The position numbers and the translations under genes are program-made. A stretch of 64,000 bases of DNA from Acidicapsa acidisoli (GTDB lineage: Bacteria; Acidobacteriota; Terriglobia; Terriglobales; Acidobacteriaceae), in assembly GCF_025685625.1 (NCBI RefSeq), contig NZ_JAGSYI010000005.1, positions 124,001 to 188,000 on the forward strand. Direction: 5' to 3'. Shown in pieces: positions 1 to 6,972 of the stretch. Under the pieces are notes generated by a model. The model made no database searches and was not told where the DNA came from. It was given only the letters and a program-made list of their open reading frames with translations. The number at the start of each line of letters is the position of its first letter. Position 1 is the first letter of the stretch.

Positions 1-625
1 AACCAATGTAACTGACGGACAATGCCTGATCTGGCCAGTGGTATTCGGGGCCTTTGCCCTGATGAGAATGCAGCAGGGACACAATCAGACTGACGATCGA
101 ATAGAAGCCGAGGCCAGTTGCGATTTGCAATTCGCGGTCGCGCCAGCCGATCGAAAGCAACTGGCTAAAGCTGGCCATTATCAGGAAGCATGCTACGCGC
201 AGGATGGCGACAGTCTCCTGCATTTGAAAGAGAACTACATTCAAGCCGGTAAAATTCTGCGGCAGGGCCATGCCTGCCAGAGGCCAAATCGCAAGACCTG
301 CGAGAGCAATCAACAGATTCAGAACAACCAACGACCCTCGCGGTAGAGAGGGTCGTACCGGGCTTAAAACCGACCAAGCCAATTCCACGAGCACGGTAAA
401 TTGCAGAAGCGAATCAACGATTGCCTGGCCTATATAGTACCGGCCATACACAAACGGAGACATCTTCCAAAGAATCAGGGACGATGCCAGATCGCTGGCC
501 AGCGTCCAAATCACATACGTACAGAAACACGGCAGCGTACGCCATGTCTTGCGGCGCAGAAGCAGGCCGCTGACAACAGCTTCTCCGACGATTGACACGA
601 TGAGAATCGTGGAGTCGAGAGTCAC
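1..625 (-). CDS. Integral membrane protein, C-terminus cut by window edge
   Basis: The minus strand is open from a GTG at 625 to the window edge, giving 208 codons with no stop. A strong AGGAGG Shine-Dalgarno sequence (complement of 632-637) lies 6 bases before the GTG, which decides the start. The translated protein is rich in hydrophobic stretches separated by short polar loops (an early VSIVGEAVVSGLLL segment, later LVVLNLLIALAGLAIWPLAG and GLGFYSIVSLIVSLL), so I read it as a polytopic inner-membrane protein with perhaps five or six spans in the visible part. I recognise no family motif and assign no function. It is transcribed towards the left edge, away from the small repeat protein at 775-1062, which lies on the same strand upstream. 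Confidence 0.75.
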   Translation of the reverse strand, partial: MTLDSTILIVSIVGEAVVSGLLLRRKTWRTLPCFCTYVIWTLASDLASSLILWKMSPFVYGRYYIGQAIVDSLLQFTVLVELAWSVLSPVRPSLPRGSLVVLNLLIALAGLAIWPLAGMALPQNFTGLNVVLFQMQETVAILRVACFLIMASFSQLLSIGWRDRELQIATGLGFYSIVSLIVSLLHSHQGKGPEYHWPDQALSVSYIG

Positions 626-774
626 TGTTTACCTCCTGGACAGAATTGCGTATGCAACCTTCCAAACAGAGTTTAGCAGTCTTGGCATTTTGTCAATCTA
701 CAACTAAAGCGTTTCTCAAGTTACCAATGTGGCGCAGCCGGGACCGACCCAGCAAAAAGCGGCCACTAATACTG

Positions 775-1062
775 TTACGAGAGAGAAGTTACGGCCGTTG
801 CGGCAAATTGAATCGAACCACCAGCAGGTGCGGGCGAACCAGGGCCAGCTACGAGCGTGTTAGAGGTCGGGGCAAATTGAATCGAGCCACCAGCAGGTGC
901 GGGCGAACCAGGGCCAGCTACGAGCGTGTTAGAAGTCGGGGCAAATTGAATCGAGCCACCAGCAGGTGCGGGCGAACCAGGGCCGGCAAAGGCGGTGGCG
1001 GCGCTTGCAATAAGGACTACGGTAGCTAATACACACGAATTGGAAACAAATACATTCTTCAT
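775..1062 (-). CDS. Small secreted protein built of 23-residue tandem repeats
   Basis: This 95-residue protein starts with a classical Sec signal peptide (positive MKN start, then a hydrophobic stretch of about 18 residues ending in ATAFA) and would be cleaved near residue 26. The mature part is almost entirely repeats of a 23-residue unit beginning GPGSPAPAGGSIQFAPTSN and ending TLVA: two full copies, then a third that degenerates into a short AATAVTSLS tail. The mature region has no Cys and no Asp, Glu, Lys or Arg, so it is a neutral, probably flexible Pro/Gly/Ser peptide. The ATG at 1062 is preceded by GGAG (complement of 1071-1074) with 8 bases of spacing. It is divergent from the ATP-grasp-like gene at 1246, with 183 bp between them. 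I do not recognise the family. A non-coding role for the repeats is possible, but the intact signal peptide and SD favour a gene. Confidence 0.72.
   Translation of the reverse strand: MKNVFVSNSCVLATVVLIASAATAFAGPGSPAPAGGSIQFAPTSNTLVAGPGSPAPAGGSIQFAPTSNTLVAGPGSPAPAGGSIQFAATAVTSLS
814..984. repeat. 69-bp tandem repeat, about 2.5 copies
   Basis: Three head-to-tail units begin at 814, 883 and 952, each starting CGA(A/G)CCACCAGCAGGTGCGG. Units 1 and 2 differ at only two positions visible to me. Unit 3 matches through 984 and then diverges. The unit length is a multiple of three and the array lies inside the 775-1062 reading frame, so copy number can change without a frameshift. Confidence 0.9.
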
Positions 1063-1245
1063 TGGAAAATCTCCTTGTAAATTTCAAGCTAGGGAAAGAG
1101 TAACCTAAATGATGTGTTCGGGATACCACCAAAGTCGCAATTTTGTAAAAAAAGCCCTAAATCGGCTTCCCTTTCCCGCCAAAGCGTGGTAATACACTTG
1201 CGCGCAACAAAACATTGGTACTTTTGAAGATTTGAGGAGTTACCC

Positions 1246-2520
1246 GTGATCCACGATCTAAGAGACGAGTTCAACGAAAAGTACCGGCCTGAGAGGTACC
1301 AATCTCTGTTACGTCACCTGGACGAAAGGGCCGGTACAAGGGTGGAGTTTCGCGTGGCAGAAACGCCTGTCTTTCTCCCGCAGGGAATGCTGGAGGAGAT
1401 GGCGTCCGCAGGGATGCGGTTGACGCAACGGCTGCTGCGCTGGCCTGAATATCTGGCCGCTGCACGGAACTCGATCCCGAGGAACTTTCTGGTTGCAGGC
1501 GAATCAGGCAGCGCGGTTTTTCCGCATCCGAACTTTCTGACAGCGGACTTTGCGCTGGTCGAGACTGGGTCGGCAGAATTGGCGCCTCGCCTGGTGGAGA
1601 TTCAGGCCTTCCCATCGGTGTTTGCCTACCAGGCGATGCTGACCGAGGAATACAGGCAGGTCTTCGGGCTTCCGGACGATCTTGGCGTCTTTCTCGGAGG
1701 GATGGACAAGGACAGCTTCTGGGATCAATTCGGCAAGACTGTGCTGGGCAATCACGCGCCGGAAAGTGTGGTGTTGACGGAGGTCGACCCGCGGCACCAG
1801 AAGACGCTCCCCGATTTTCTGTTGACTGCTCGACAGCTCGGAATCTCAGTGGTGGATATCGCCACGCTCGTGCCGATTGGAAATAAGCTGCATTACAGAA
1901 ATGACCGAGATCAGTTGATTCCTATCCATCGCATCTATAACCGGGCGATCGCGGATGAGATGATCGGGCGCAACGTGGAACTGCCGTTCGATCTCACGGC
2001 GCCGTGGGATGTGGAATGGGCGGGCCATCCCAACTGGTATTTCTTGATCAGTAAGTATTCGGTGCCCTGGCTTTCGGCGGCAGGCGAATCTGTGGTACCG
2101 CCGGCGGCGTTTCTGGATGACTTTTTGCGAGGAGATGGATTCGGCCGATTGGAAGCGGCTGGTGTAAAGCTGCCCGGCGGCAACCAGGGCGAAACGGTGT
2201 ATGAGGACCTGCTGCTCAAGCCGCTCTTCTCGTTTGCCGGGAAGGGCATCCAATTTGCACCGACGCGAGCTGAACTCGAAGCCATTCCGGAACGGGAAAG
2301 GGGGAACTACCTGCTCCAGCAACGGATGCACTTCGTGCCGACCATTCGAACGCCGCACGGACTGACCCAGGCTGAGATTCGCATCCTTTATATATGGCCG
2401 GATAGAGGCGAACTGACGCCAGTGCTTCCCCTGGTGCGCCTTGGCCGAGGAAAAATGATGGGGGTGGACCATAACCGTAATCAGGAGTGGGTGGGAGCTT
2501 CAGCGGCATTTTGGCGATAA
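1246..2520 (+). CDS. ATP-grasp-like protein of unknown function
   Basis: This 424-residue soluble protein has no signal peptide or membrane segment. Its C-terminal third looks like an ATP-grasp fold: LLKPLFSFAGKGI around Lys325 resembles the nucleotide-binding lysine plus glycine-rich loop, EIRILYIW follows, and the end (VDHNRNQEWVGASAAFW) resembles the late Mg-binding region of such ligases. The middle contains LVEIQAFPSVFAYQ, an acidic-aromatic motif. ATP-grasp enzymes join a carboxylate to an amine or thiol through an acyl phosphate, but I cannot name the substrate. The start is a GTG preceded by GAGGAG (1234-1239), 6 bases upstream. It has its own promoter region and is divergent from the repeat protein. 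It could instead be a glutathionylspermidine-synthase-like or circularly arranged ligase. The fold call is inference. Confidence 0.7.
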   Translation: MIHDLRDEFNEKYRPERYQSLLRHLDERAGTRVEFRVAETPVFLPQGMLEEMASAGMRLTQRLLRWPEYLAAARNSIPRNFLVAGESGSAVFPHPNFLTADFALVETGSAELAPRLVEIQAFPSVFAYQAMLTEEYRQVFGLPDDLGVFLGGMDKDSFWDQFGKTVLGNHAPESVVLTEVDPRHQKTLPDFLLTARQLGISVVDIATLVPIGNKLHYRNDRDQLIPIHRIYNRAIADEMIGRNVELPFDLTAPWDVEWAGHPNWYFLISKYSVPWLSAAGESVVPPAAFLDDFLRGDGFGRLEAAGVKLPGGNQGETVYEDLLLKPLFSFAGKGIQFAPTRAELEAIPERERGNYLLQQRMHFVPTIRTPHGLTQAEIRILYIWPDRGELTPVLPLVRLGRGKMMGVDHNRNQEWVGASAAFWR

Positions 2521-2871
2521 ATGGCCGAACTCCCTGATTTGCAGGTACCCGATGAACCGAATTGGATATAGACAAGTCCATTCCGATCTTATATAGCAAG
2601 TAATAAACATAGCGGGTACTGTTGGCATATTTACCGTTTCTCCGAGGAAAGGCCGCACTCCCTGGGTCAGTTGTGCTGTCTTTTTAGGGGTGGAAGTGAG
2701 GGGTCTGGGTACGGGATTAGCCAGGCGGGTAACCCGGAAGGGGTATTTTCCTCTTTAAAAGTGCGCGGTAGAGTGACCCTAAGTGAAAGAAACTTTGGTA
2801 TTTCTGGTTCCTGTCCGAGGTCTCTCAATTGAAGTAGAGTAGGGTTTAGCCACCAGGAAGGATTTCGGATC
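2521..2871. other. Intergenic region, no gene seen
   Basis: This 351-bp gap separates the ATP-grasp-like gene from the PilZ gene. The reading frames here are short, lack ribosome binding sites, and overlap the start of pilZ on the opposite strand. Its 3' end carries the AGGAAGG Shine-Dalgarno of the PilZ gene. It probably holds that gene's promoter, but I see no convincing -35/-10 pair. Confidence 0.5.
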
Positions 2872-3231
2872 ATGAACCCATCGGTCCCAGAGTTACCTGT
2901 TTCACTCAGAGGCATCGACGGTGCGCTTCGGCAAGAGGTTCGCTGTGCGGTGCGGTTTCCTTTAAGCCTACCCGTGGTTCTCTCGACGGACGAAGAAGTA
3001 TTCTCAGCGGAGACGGTGAATGTATCCGCAAGCGGAGTACTTTTTGTCACGGATCGAAAAGTCCTAACGGGAACGCAGATCGGATTCTCATTGCGTATGC
3101 CAGGGGAGATCCTGGGAACGCCACGCGATGTACTGGTTCAGTGTCGTGGACGTGTGGTACGCTGTTACCCAAGCCAAAATGGGTACCATACCGCTGCGAC
3201 TATTGATGAGTACAGATTTTCAGATCAGTAA
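2872..3231 (+). CDS. PilZ domain protein, putative c-di-GMP receptor
   Basis: The protein is 119 residues long, the size of a stand-alone PilZ domain. Both halves of the c-di-GMP binding signature are present: an RxxxR motif (RCAVR, residues 24-28) and a D/NxSxxG motif (NVSASG, residues 50-55), followed by alternating hydrophobic strands and an RGRVVRCYP strand. PilZ proteins bind cyclic di-GMP and pass the signal to partners controlling motility, exopolysaccharide or transcription. The ATG is preceded by AGGAAGG. The stop is only 14 bases before the start of the LuxR-type regulator at 3246, so the two are very likely one transcript and the regulator is the natural candidate partner. Confidence 0.88.
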   Translation: MNPSVPELPVSLRGIDGALRQEVRCAVRFPLSLPVVLSTDEEVFSAETVNVSASGVLFVTDRKVLTGTQIGFSLRMPGEILGTPRDVLVQCRGRVVRCYPSQNGYHTAATIDEYRFSDQ

Positions 3232-3245
3232 CCAGACGGGCGCAT

Positions 3246-4007
3246 ATGGCAGTCATTAAGATGGACTTTCTGGAAGATTCTCCAGAAGGAGAAGTGCAAG
3301 ATTCCGTTGCCAAACCTGGCGCGATCCGTGTCATCCTCGCGGATTCGCAGGCTATTTATCGCGTCGGGATTCGAAAGGTCTTCGCGCTGGAAGACGATGT
3401 CCGGGTGGTTGCGCAGGCTGATTCGATCGAGAACCTGCATGCTGCGGTTCAGCGCTACCCAACCGACGTTGTGCTGCTTGAAGGCGGCATGTTGACTGGC
3501 ACAGCCAATGCCATTCCTGAACTGCTCCGATTGGCTCCCAACATCAAGATCATCGTACAGGCTTCCTATTCAGACGAGAGCCACACGGTCGAGCTCTACC
3601 GCCGTGGTGTGCGCGGGATCATATCCAGGGCAATTTCGCCGGATCTGCTGGTCAAATGTGTGCGCAAGATTGCCGGCGGTGAAACCTGGATCGACAATCA
3701 GTCGATCAATCTGGTGATTGAAGCTTACCGCTCTCAGGCGGCTGCTCTGGTAAGCCCGCGCACTCAGCCCCGTCTCTCACCCAAAGAGATGGCCATTATC
3801 ACCTGCATAACCCAGGGTAAGCGCAATAAGGAAATTGCCTACCAATTGGGAACGACAGAACAGGTGATCAAGAACTATCTGCGCAAGATCTACGATAAGC
3901 TGGGCGTATCAGACCGGCTCGAACTTGCCCTCTATTGCCTGCATCACAAGATTATTCATGGTGAGGGGGAAGAAGAGTCGATCGTGGCGAAGGTAGCTTC
4001 CCGCTAA
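3246..4007 (+). CDS. NarL/FixJ-type regulator with a degenerate receiver domain
   Basis: This 253-residue protein has an N-terminal CheY-like fold (about residues 27-145) and a C-terminal LuxR/GerE helix-turn-helix (about 178-235; LSPKEMAIITCITQGKRNKEIA then KLGVSDRLELALY). The receiver lacks its chemistry. The usual paired acidic residues are DS (Asp33), the phosphoacceptor aspartate is replaced by Glu79 (VVLLEGGM), the strand-4 Ser/Thr position reads VQASYSD, and the conserved lysine is Arg (GIISRAI). It is therefore expected to work without phosphorylation, perhaps constitutively on or gated by another signal. It follows the PilZ gene at 14 bases. Its last 56 bases overlap the 3' end of the convergent MarR gene. 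Family assignment is secure, targets unknown. Confidence 0.88.
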   Translation: MAVIKMDFLEDSPEGEVQDSVAKPGAIRVILADSQAIYRVGIRKVFALEDDVRVVAQADSIENLHAAVQRYPTDVVLLEGGMLTGTANAIPELLRLAPNIKIIVQASYSDESHTVELYRRGVRGIISRAISPDLLVKCVRKIAGGETWIDNQSINLVIEAYRSQAAALVSPRTQPRLSPKEMAIITCITQGKRNKEIAYQLGTTEQVIKNYLRKIYDKLGVSDRLELALYCLHHKIIHGEGEEESIVAKVASR

Positions 4008-4503
4008 CGGGCGACTGCAGTTCGGTCGAGCTTCCACCAGCCGCGCAACATCGGGCCTTTCTTAGTAATCGGGTCAATGAATAGAGTTCTTCCCGGGTGA
4101 GCTCCTGAAGGAGTTCCCTGGGACCCTGTTCCACCAAGCTGTCCAGTTTCCCCAACACTTCCAGACCAAGATCTGTGATACGGGACCATACGACTCTGCG
4201 GTCCTGAAGGTCGCGCTGCTGGCAGAGAAGCGATTGCGCCTTCAACCGGGCGAGCAGCCGGGTGATATCCGGCTCGGGCGTAATCATCATGCGTCCGATC
4301 GAGGAACAGGTCAGACCGGCGGGTCGGGCAGATCTCAGAATTCGCAGTACGTTGTATTGCGTCAGGGTGAGTCCGGAGGGCTTGAGGCGTTGCTGCATTG
4401 CGCGATGCAGACAGTCGGCGGAACGCATTAAGTTAAGCAGCGCCTCTTCGTGGGGACTGGAGAAGCTAGGGGCTTGCTCGGATCCCTGAGAATTTGCCGC
4501 CAT
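3952..4503 (-). CDS. MarR family transcriptional regulator
   Basis: The protein has 183 residues with a winged helix-turn-helix in the middle: SGLTLTQYNVLRILR, then GLTCSSIGRMM and ITRLLARLKAQSLL as recognition helix, and the wing RDLQDRRVVWSRITDLG. MarR proteins bind short palindromes as dimers and usually repress adjacent transport or redox genes until a small ligand or oxidant releases them. An AGGAG sequence lies 6 bases before the ATG at 4503. The C-terminal 30 residues (rich in Ser and Pro) are longer than usual and come from the overlap with the regulator at 3246-4007. It lies upstream of nothing on its own strand. The nearest plausible targets are yceI and the MFS gene, with the palindrome at 5421-5448 as a candidate operator. 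Confidence 0.88.
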   Translation of the reverse strand: MAANSQGSEQAPSFSSPHEEALLNLMRSADCLHRAMQQRLKPSGLTLTQYNVLRILRSARPAGLTCSSIGRMMITPEPDITRLLARLKAQSLLCQQRDLQDRRVVWSRITDLGLEVLGKLDSLVEQGPRELLQELTREELYSLTRLLRKARCCAAGGSSTELQSPVSGKLPSPRSTLLPPHHE

Positions 4504-4671
4504 TTCTTCTCCTGACGGAGTTTGGATGCTCCACGCCGGGGGTTCGAATCAAAAGCTGAAATAAGTCAGGTGGGAAGCAGATCAATCGTGCATGACCGCT
4601 TCCCCACCCTGCAGAAGTTCTTCCCAGTACGACAAGCGCACCGGACGAGGCTTCAACGAACCGAAGGCTGC

Positions 4672-5247
4672 TTACTGCTTGGCGGCGTCGAGCTCGATGG
4701 TGAGCTGAACTGCGTCGCTCAGGATCGCCTCCGGGACTTTGGCTCCAATACCGAAGTCAAGACGATGAATGGTCGTTGTCGCCTCGAAGCCGGCATGTGG
4801 CTTCTTGTCCATCCCGGTAATCGGACCGGTGGGGCCGGAGACGTCCAGAACCACTGGCTTGGTTACGCCATGCAAGGTGAGGTTGCCGCTGACCTGCAAA
4901 CCGGAGCCACCCTTGGCCACGCTGGTGCTGGTAAAGGTGGCGGTCGCGTACTTCTCAACGTCGAAGTAGTTGTCGCTCTTCAAATCGTTGTCGCGAGGGG
5001 ATATGCCGGTATCCACACCCGTCACATCGATGGTGGCATTGACGCTGGACTTGGTAATGTCCTTATCGTCATAAATGATGGTGGCGTCTATCTTGCCAAA
5101 GCGGCCATGAACGTTGGAGATGGCCAGATGCTTGATGGAGAAGTCAACTTCGCTGTGTGCGGAGTCGGCCTTCCAGGAAGAGGTCTGCGCAAAGGCGACA
5201 GGAGCGATGAGGGCGAGGGCGGCCGAAGCCAGCTTGAGAACTTTCAT
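4672..5247 (-). CDS. YceI-like periplasmic lipocalin-fold protein
   Basis: The protein has 191 residues with a Sec signal peptide (MKVLKLASAALALIAPVAFA, cleaved before QTSSW). The mature protein matches the YceI family: WKADSAHSEVDFSIKHL at the start, HGRFGKIDATI, the F-T-S-T-S-V strand, and LTLHGVTKPVVLDV. YceI proteins form an extended beta-barrel that binds long isoprenoid lipids such as polyprenyl quinones in the periplasm. The length is normal for the family. AAAGGA precedes the ATG at suitable spacing. It is divergent from the MFS gene at 5475, sharing a 227-bp region with a long palindrome, and lies next to the marR gene. The physiological ligand here is unknown. Confidence 0.93.
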   Translation of the reverse strand: MKVLKLASAALALIAPVAFAQTSSWKADSAHSEVDFSIKHLAISNVHGRFGKIDATIIYDDKDITKSSVNATIDVTGVDTGISPRDNDLKSDNYFDVEKYATATFTSTSVAKGGSGLQVSGNLTLHGVTKPVVLDVSGPTGPITGMDKKPHAGFEATTTIHRLDFGIGAKVPEAILSDAVQLTIELDAAKQ

Positions 5248-5420
5248 AGAGCGATCCTTTCGTGCGAATCAATCAATTGGGGTTAAGCTGCCGATCCAGA
5301 ATCTCTGGTTCGGCGAGAACGGGCCTTAGGCGATGCATCAAGGAAACCGGGGGAAACCGACGAAATCCTGCGCATTCGTGTAGCGGCACTACAAGAAGTC
5401 GCGGATATAGGATGCGCTAA

Positions 5421-5448
5421 GAAAATAGTTGTTGCAACAAATATTTTC
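5421..5448. promoter_or_regulatory. 28-bp near-perfect palindrome upstream of the MFS gene
   Basis: The core TTGTTGCAACAA (5429-5440) is a perfect 12-bp palindrome. The flanks GAAAATAG and ATATTTTC extend it to 28 bp with only one mismatched pair (G5428 against A5441). It ends 6 bases before the AAGGAG ribosome binding site of the MFS gene, where a bound dimer would block transcription or translation. Such symmetry is typical of MarR or TetR family operators. The marR gene at 3952-4503 is the nearest candidate binder. Confidence 0.6.
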
Positions 5449-5474
5449 GGATAAGGAGATTTTCTGATGCACGA

Positions 5475-6758
5475 GTGGCGTCTGGTATGCTCCGGCGTAT
5501 GTCTGCTGGTTCCTTCCGCTCTATTGGAGAGCACTTTGGCCGCCTTACACGCCCGCAGCGTCACGCATTTCTGGCTTCCTTTTTGAGCTGGTCGCTGGAC
5601 GCGCTGGATTTCTTCCTGCTGATCATGTGCATTCCGGCGATTGCCGGGGAGTTCCATGCGCAGGTCTCGGCGGTTGCCGATGCGGTGTTTCTGACGCTGA
5701 TCTTTCGTCCCGTGGGTGCGTTTCTCTTCGGGGCAATGGCGGACCGATTTGGGCGCAAGCGAACTCTGATCGTCAACATTCTGTGCTACTCGGTTATCGA
5801 GCTGAGCTGCGCCTTTGCGCCTTCGCTGCCGTGGCTGCTGGTGCTGCGGGCGCTGTTTGGTGTGGCAATGGGCGGGGTTTGGGGGGTAGGAGCAGCGCTG
5901 ACCTTTGAGAGTTTGCCGAAAGAGGGCCGGGGAGTATTCTCTGGGATTCTGCAAGAAGGCTACGCGTTGGGATATCTGCTGGCGGCTGCGGCTTTCGGGC
6001 TGCTTTTCCCGTGGATTCACTGGCGTGGACTATTTGTTGTTGGAGCGGCCCCGGCGCTGCTGGTGTTTTTTGTGGAATCGAAGGTCGAGGAATCTCCCGT
6101 GTGGATCGCGGCCCGGCAGGAAGCGCGCAAGCGAAAGGCGGACGGAGTTGCGAGACCACCTCTGCTTGGCAAGCTGCTTACTTATGCGCCGACTTTTCTC
6201 TTTCTGATTGTTCTGATGTCTGCGTTTACCAGCTTTTCGCACGGAACGCAGGATATTTACCCGACGTTTTTGTTGAAAGGCCGAGGTTTTACGCCGGGGA
6301 TGGTGGGGCTGCTGGCGGTGATCTACAACGTTGGCTCGCTGGCAGGCGGATTTGTCTTCGGCACGCTCTCAGAGCGATGGGGACGGAAGCGAGCGATCAT
6401 TACGGCTGCGCTGCTGGCGATCCCGATTGTGCCGCTATTCGCTTATGGGCACTCGCCGCTGGTGCTGGGAGTGGGCGCATTTCTGATGCAGTTCATGGTG
6501 CAGGGAGCGTGGGGCGTGGTGCCGGCGTATCTCACGGAGCTTTCGCCGGGGCCGGTGCGGGCGATCTTTCCCGGGCTGGCTTACCAGCTCGGCAATCTGC
6601 TGACCTCGAGGAACCTGGTGATTCAGAACAAGCTGGCGGAGCGGTTTCACAACTTTTCGCCTGTGCTGGCGGGGACGGTGATCTTGGTTGCGCTGGCTCT
6701 GGCGCTGGTGACGGCTTGCGGACGGGAGAGCCGCGGCGTGGAGTTGGAGGCTGGGTGA
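5475..6758 (+). CDS. MFS transporter, metabolite:H+ symporter type
   Basis: This protein of about 427 residues has roughly twelve hydrophobic spans. The MFS loop motif occurs twice: MADRFGRKRTLIVN after span 2 and GTLSERWGRKRAII after span 8, typical of the sugar/metabolite:proton symporter group related to NanT and lactate/pyruvate carriers. The substrate is probably a monocarboxylate or acidic sugar, which is inference. The start is uncertain. GTG 5475 is 16 bases from AAGGAG (5454-5458), and in-frame ATGs follow at 5487 and 5499. Another ATG at 5467 is ideally spaced from that SD but opens a different, short frame that overlaps the gene. Expression is likely controlled through the palindrome at 5421-5448. 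Confidence 0.88.
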   Translation: MASGMLRRMSAGSFRSIGEHFGRLTRPQRHAFLASFLSWSLDALDFFLLIMCIPAIAGEFHAQVSAVADAVFLTLIFRPVGAFLFGAMADRFGRKRTLIVNILCYSVIELSCAFAPSLPWLLVLRALFGVAMGGVWGVGAALTFESLPKEGRGVFSGILQEGYALGYLLAAAAFGLLFPWIHWRGLFVVGAAPALLVFFVESKVEESPVWIAARQEARKRKADGVARPPLLGKLLTYAPTFLFLIVLMSAFTSFSHGTQDIYPTFLLKGRGFTPGMVGLLAVIYNVGSLAGGFVFGTLSERWGRKRAIITAALLAIPIVPLFAYGHSPLVLGVGAFLMQFMVQGAWGVVPAYLTELSPGPVRAIFPGLAYQLGNLLTSRNLVIQNKLAERFHNFSPVLAGTVILVALALALVTACGRESRGVELEAG

Positions 6759-6972
6759 TTGGGAAGAAACTCACCAAGGGGAAAACCCAATGCTGCGGGA
6801 GCCGTTGATCACTTCTCTCATCCTGACATATTCAGGACTTATCTAGACTTATTCTGGGCAGCATTTCTTTTCTCTCAACCATGGCTCGCCAGGGTCTACC
6901 TCGGCAGCATCGATTTGACATTTGAAGGTTGCGGGCTATCATCGGGGGGGTGTTCGTCGAGGCGGGTGGTAG

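Noticed and set aside
814-984. The repeat as a CRISPR array.
   Set aside because: Units are 69 bp and directly joined without variable spacers, and they encode protein repeats.
646-1029. A 127-codon plus-strand frame across the tandem repeat.
   Set aside because: It is Arg/Ser-rich antisense of the repeat protein and has no ribosome site. The minus-strand frame has a signal peptide and an SD.
775-2520. Repeat peptide plus ATP-grasp as a graspetide (microviridin-like) RiPP cluster.
   Set aside because: The core has no Asp, Glu or Lys for ester or amide rings, and the N-terminus is a Sec signal rather than a leader. Graspetide leader motifs are absent.
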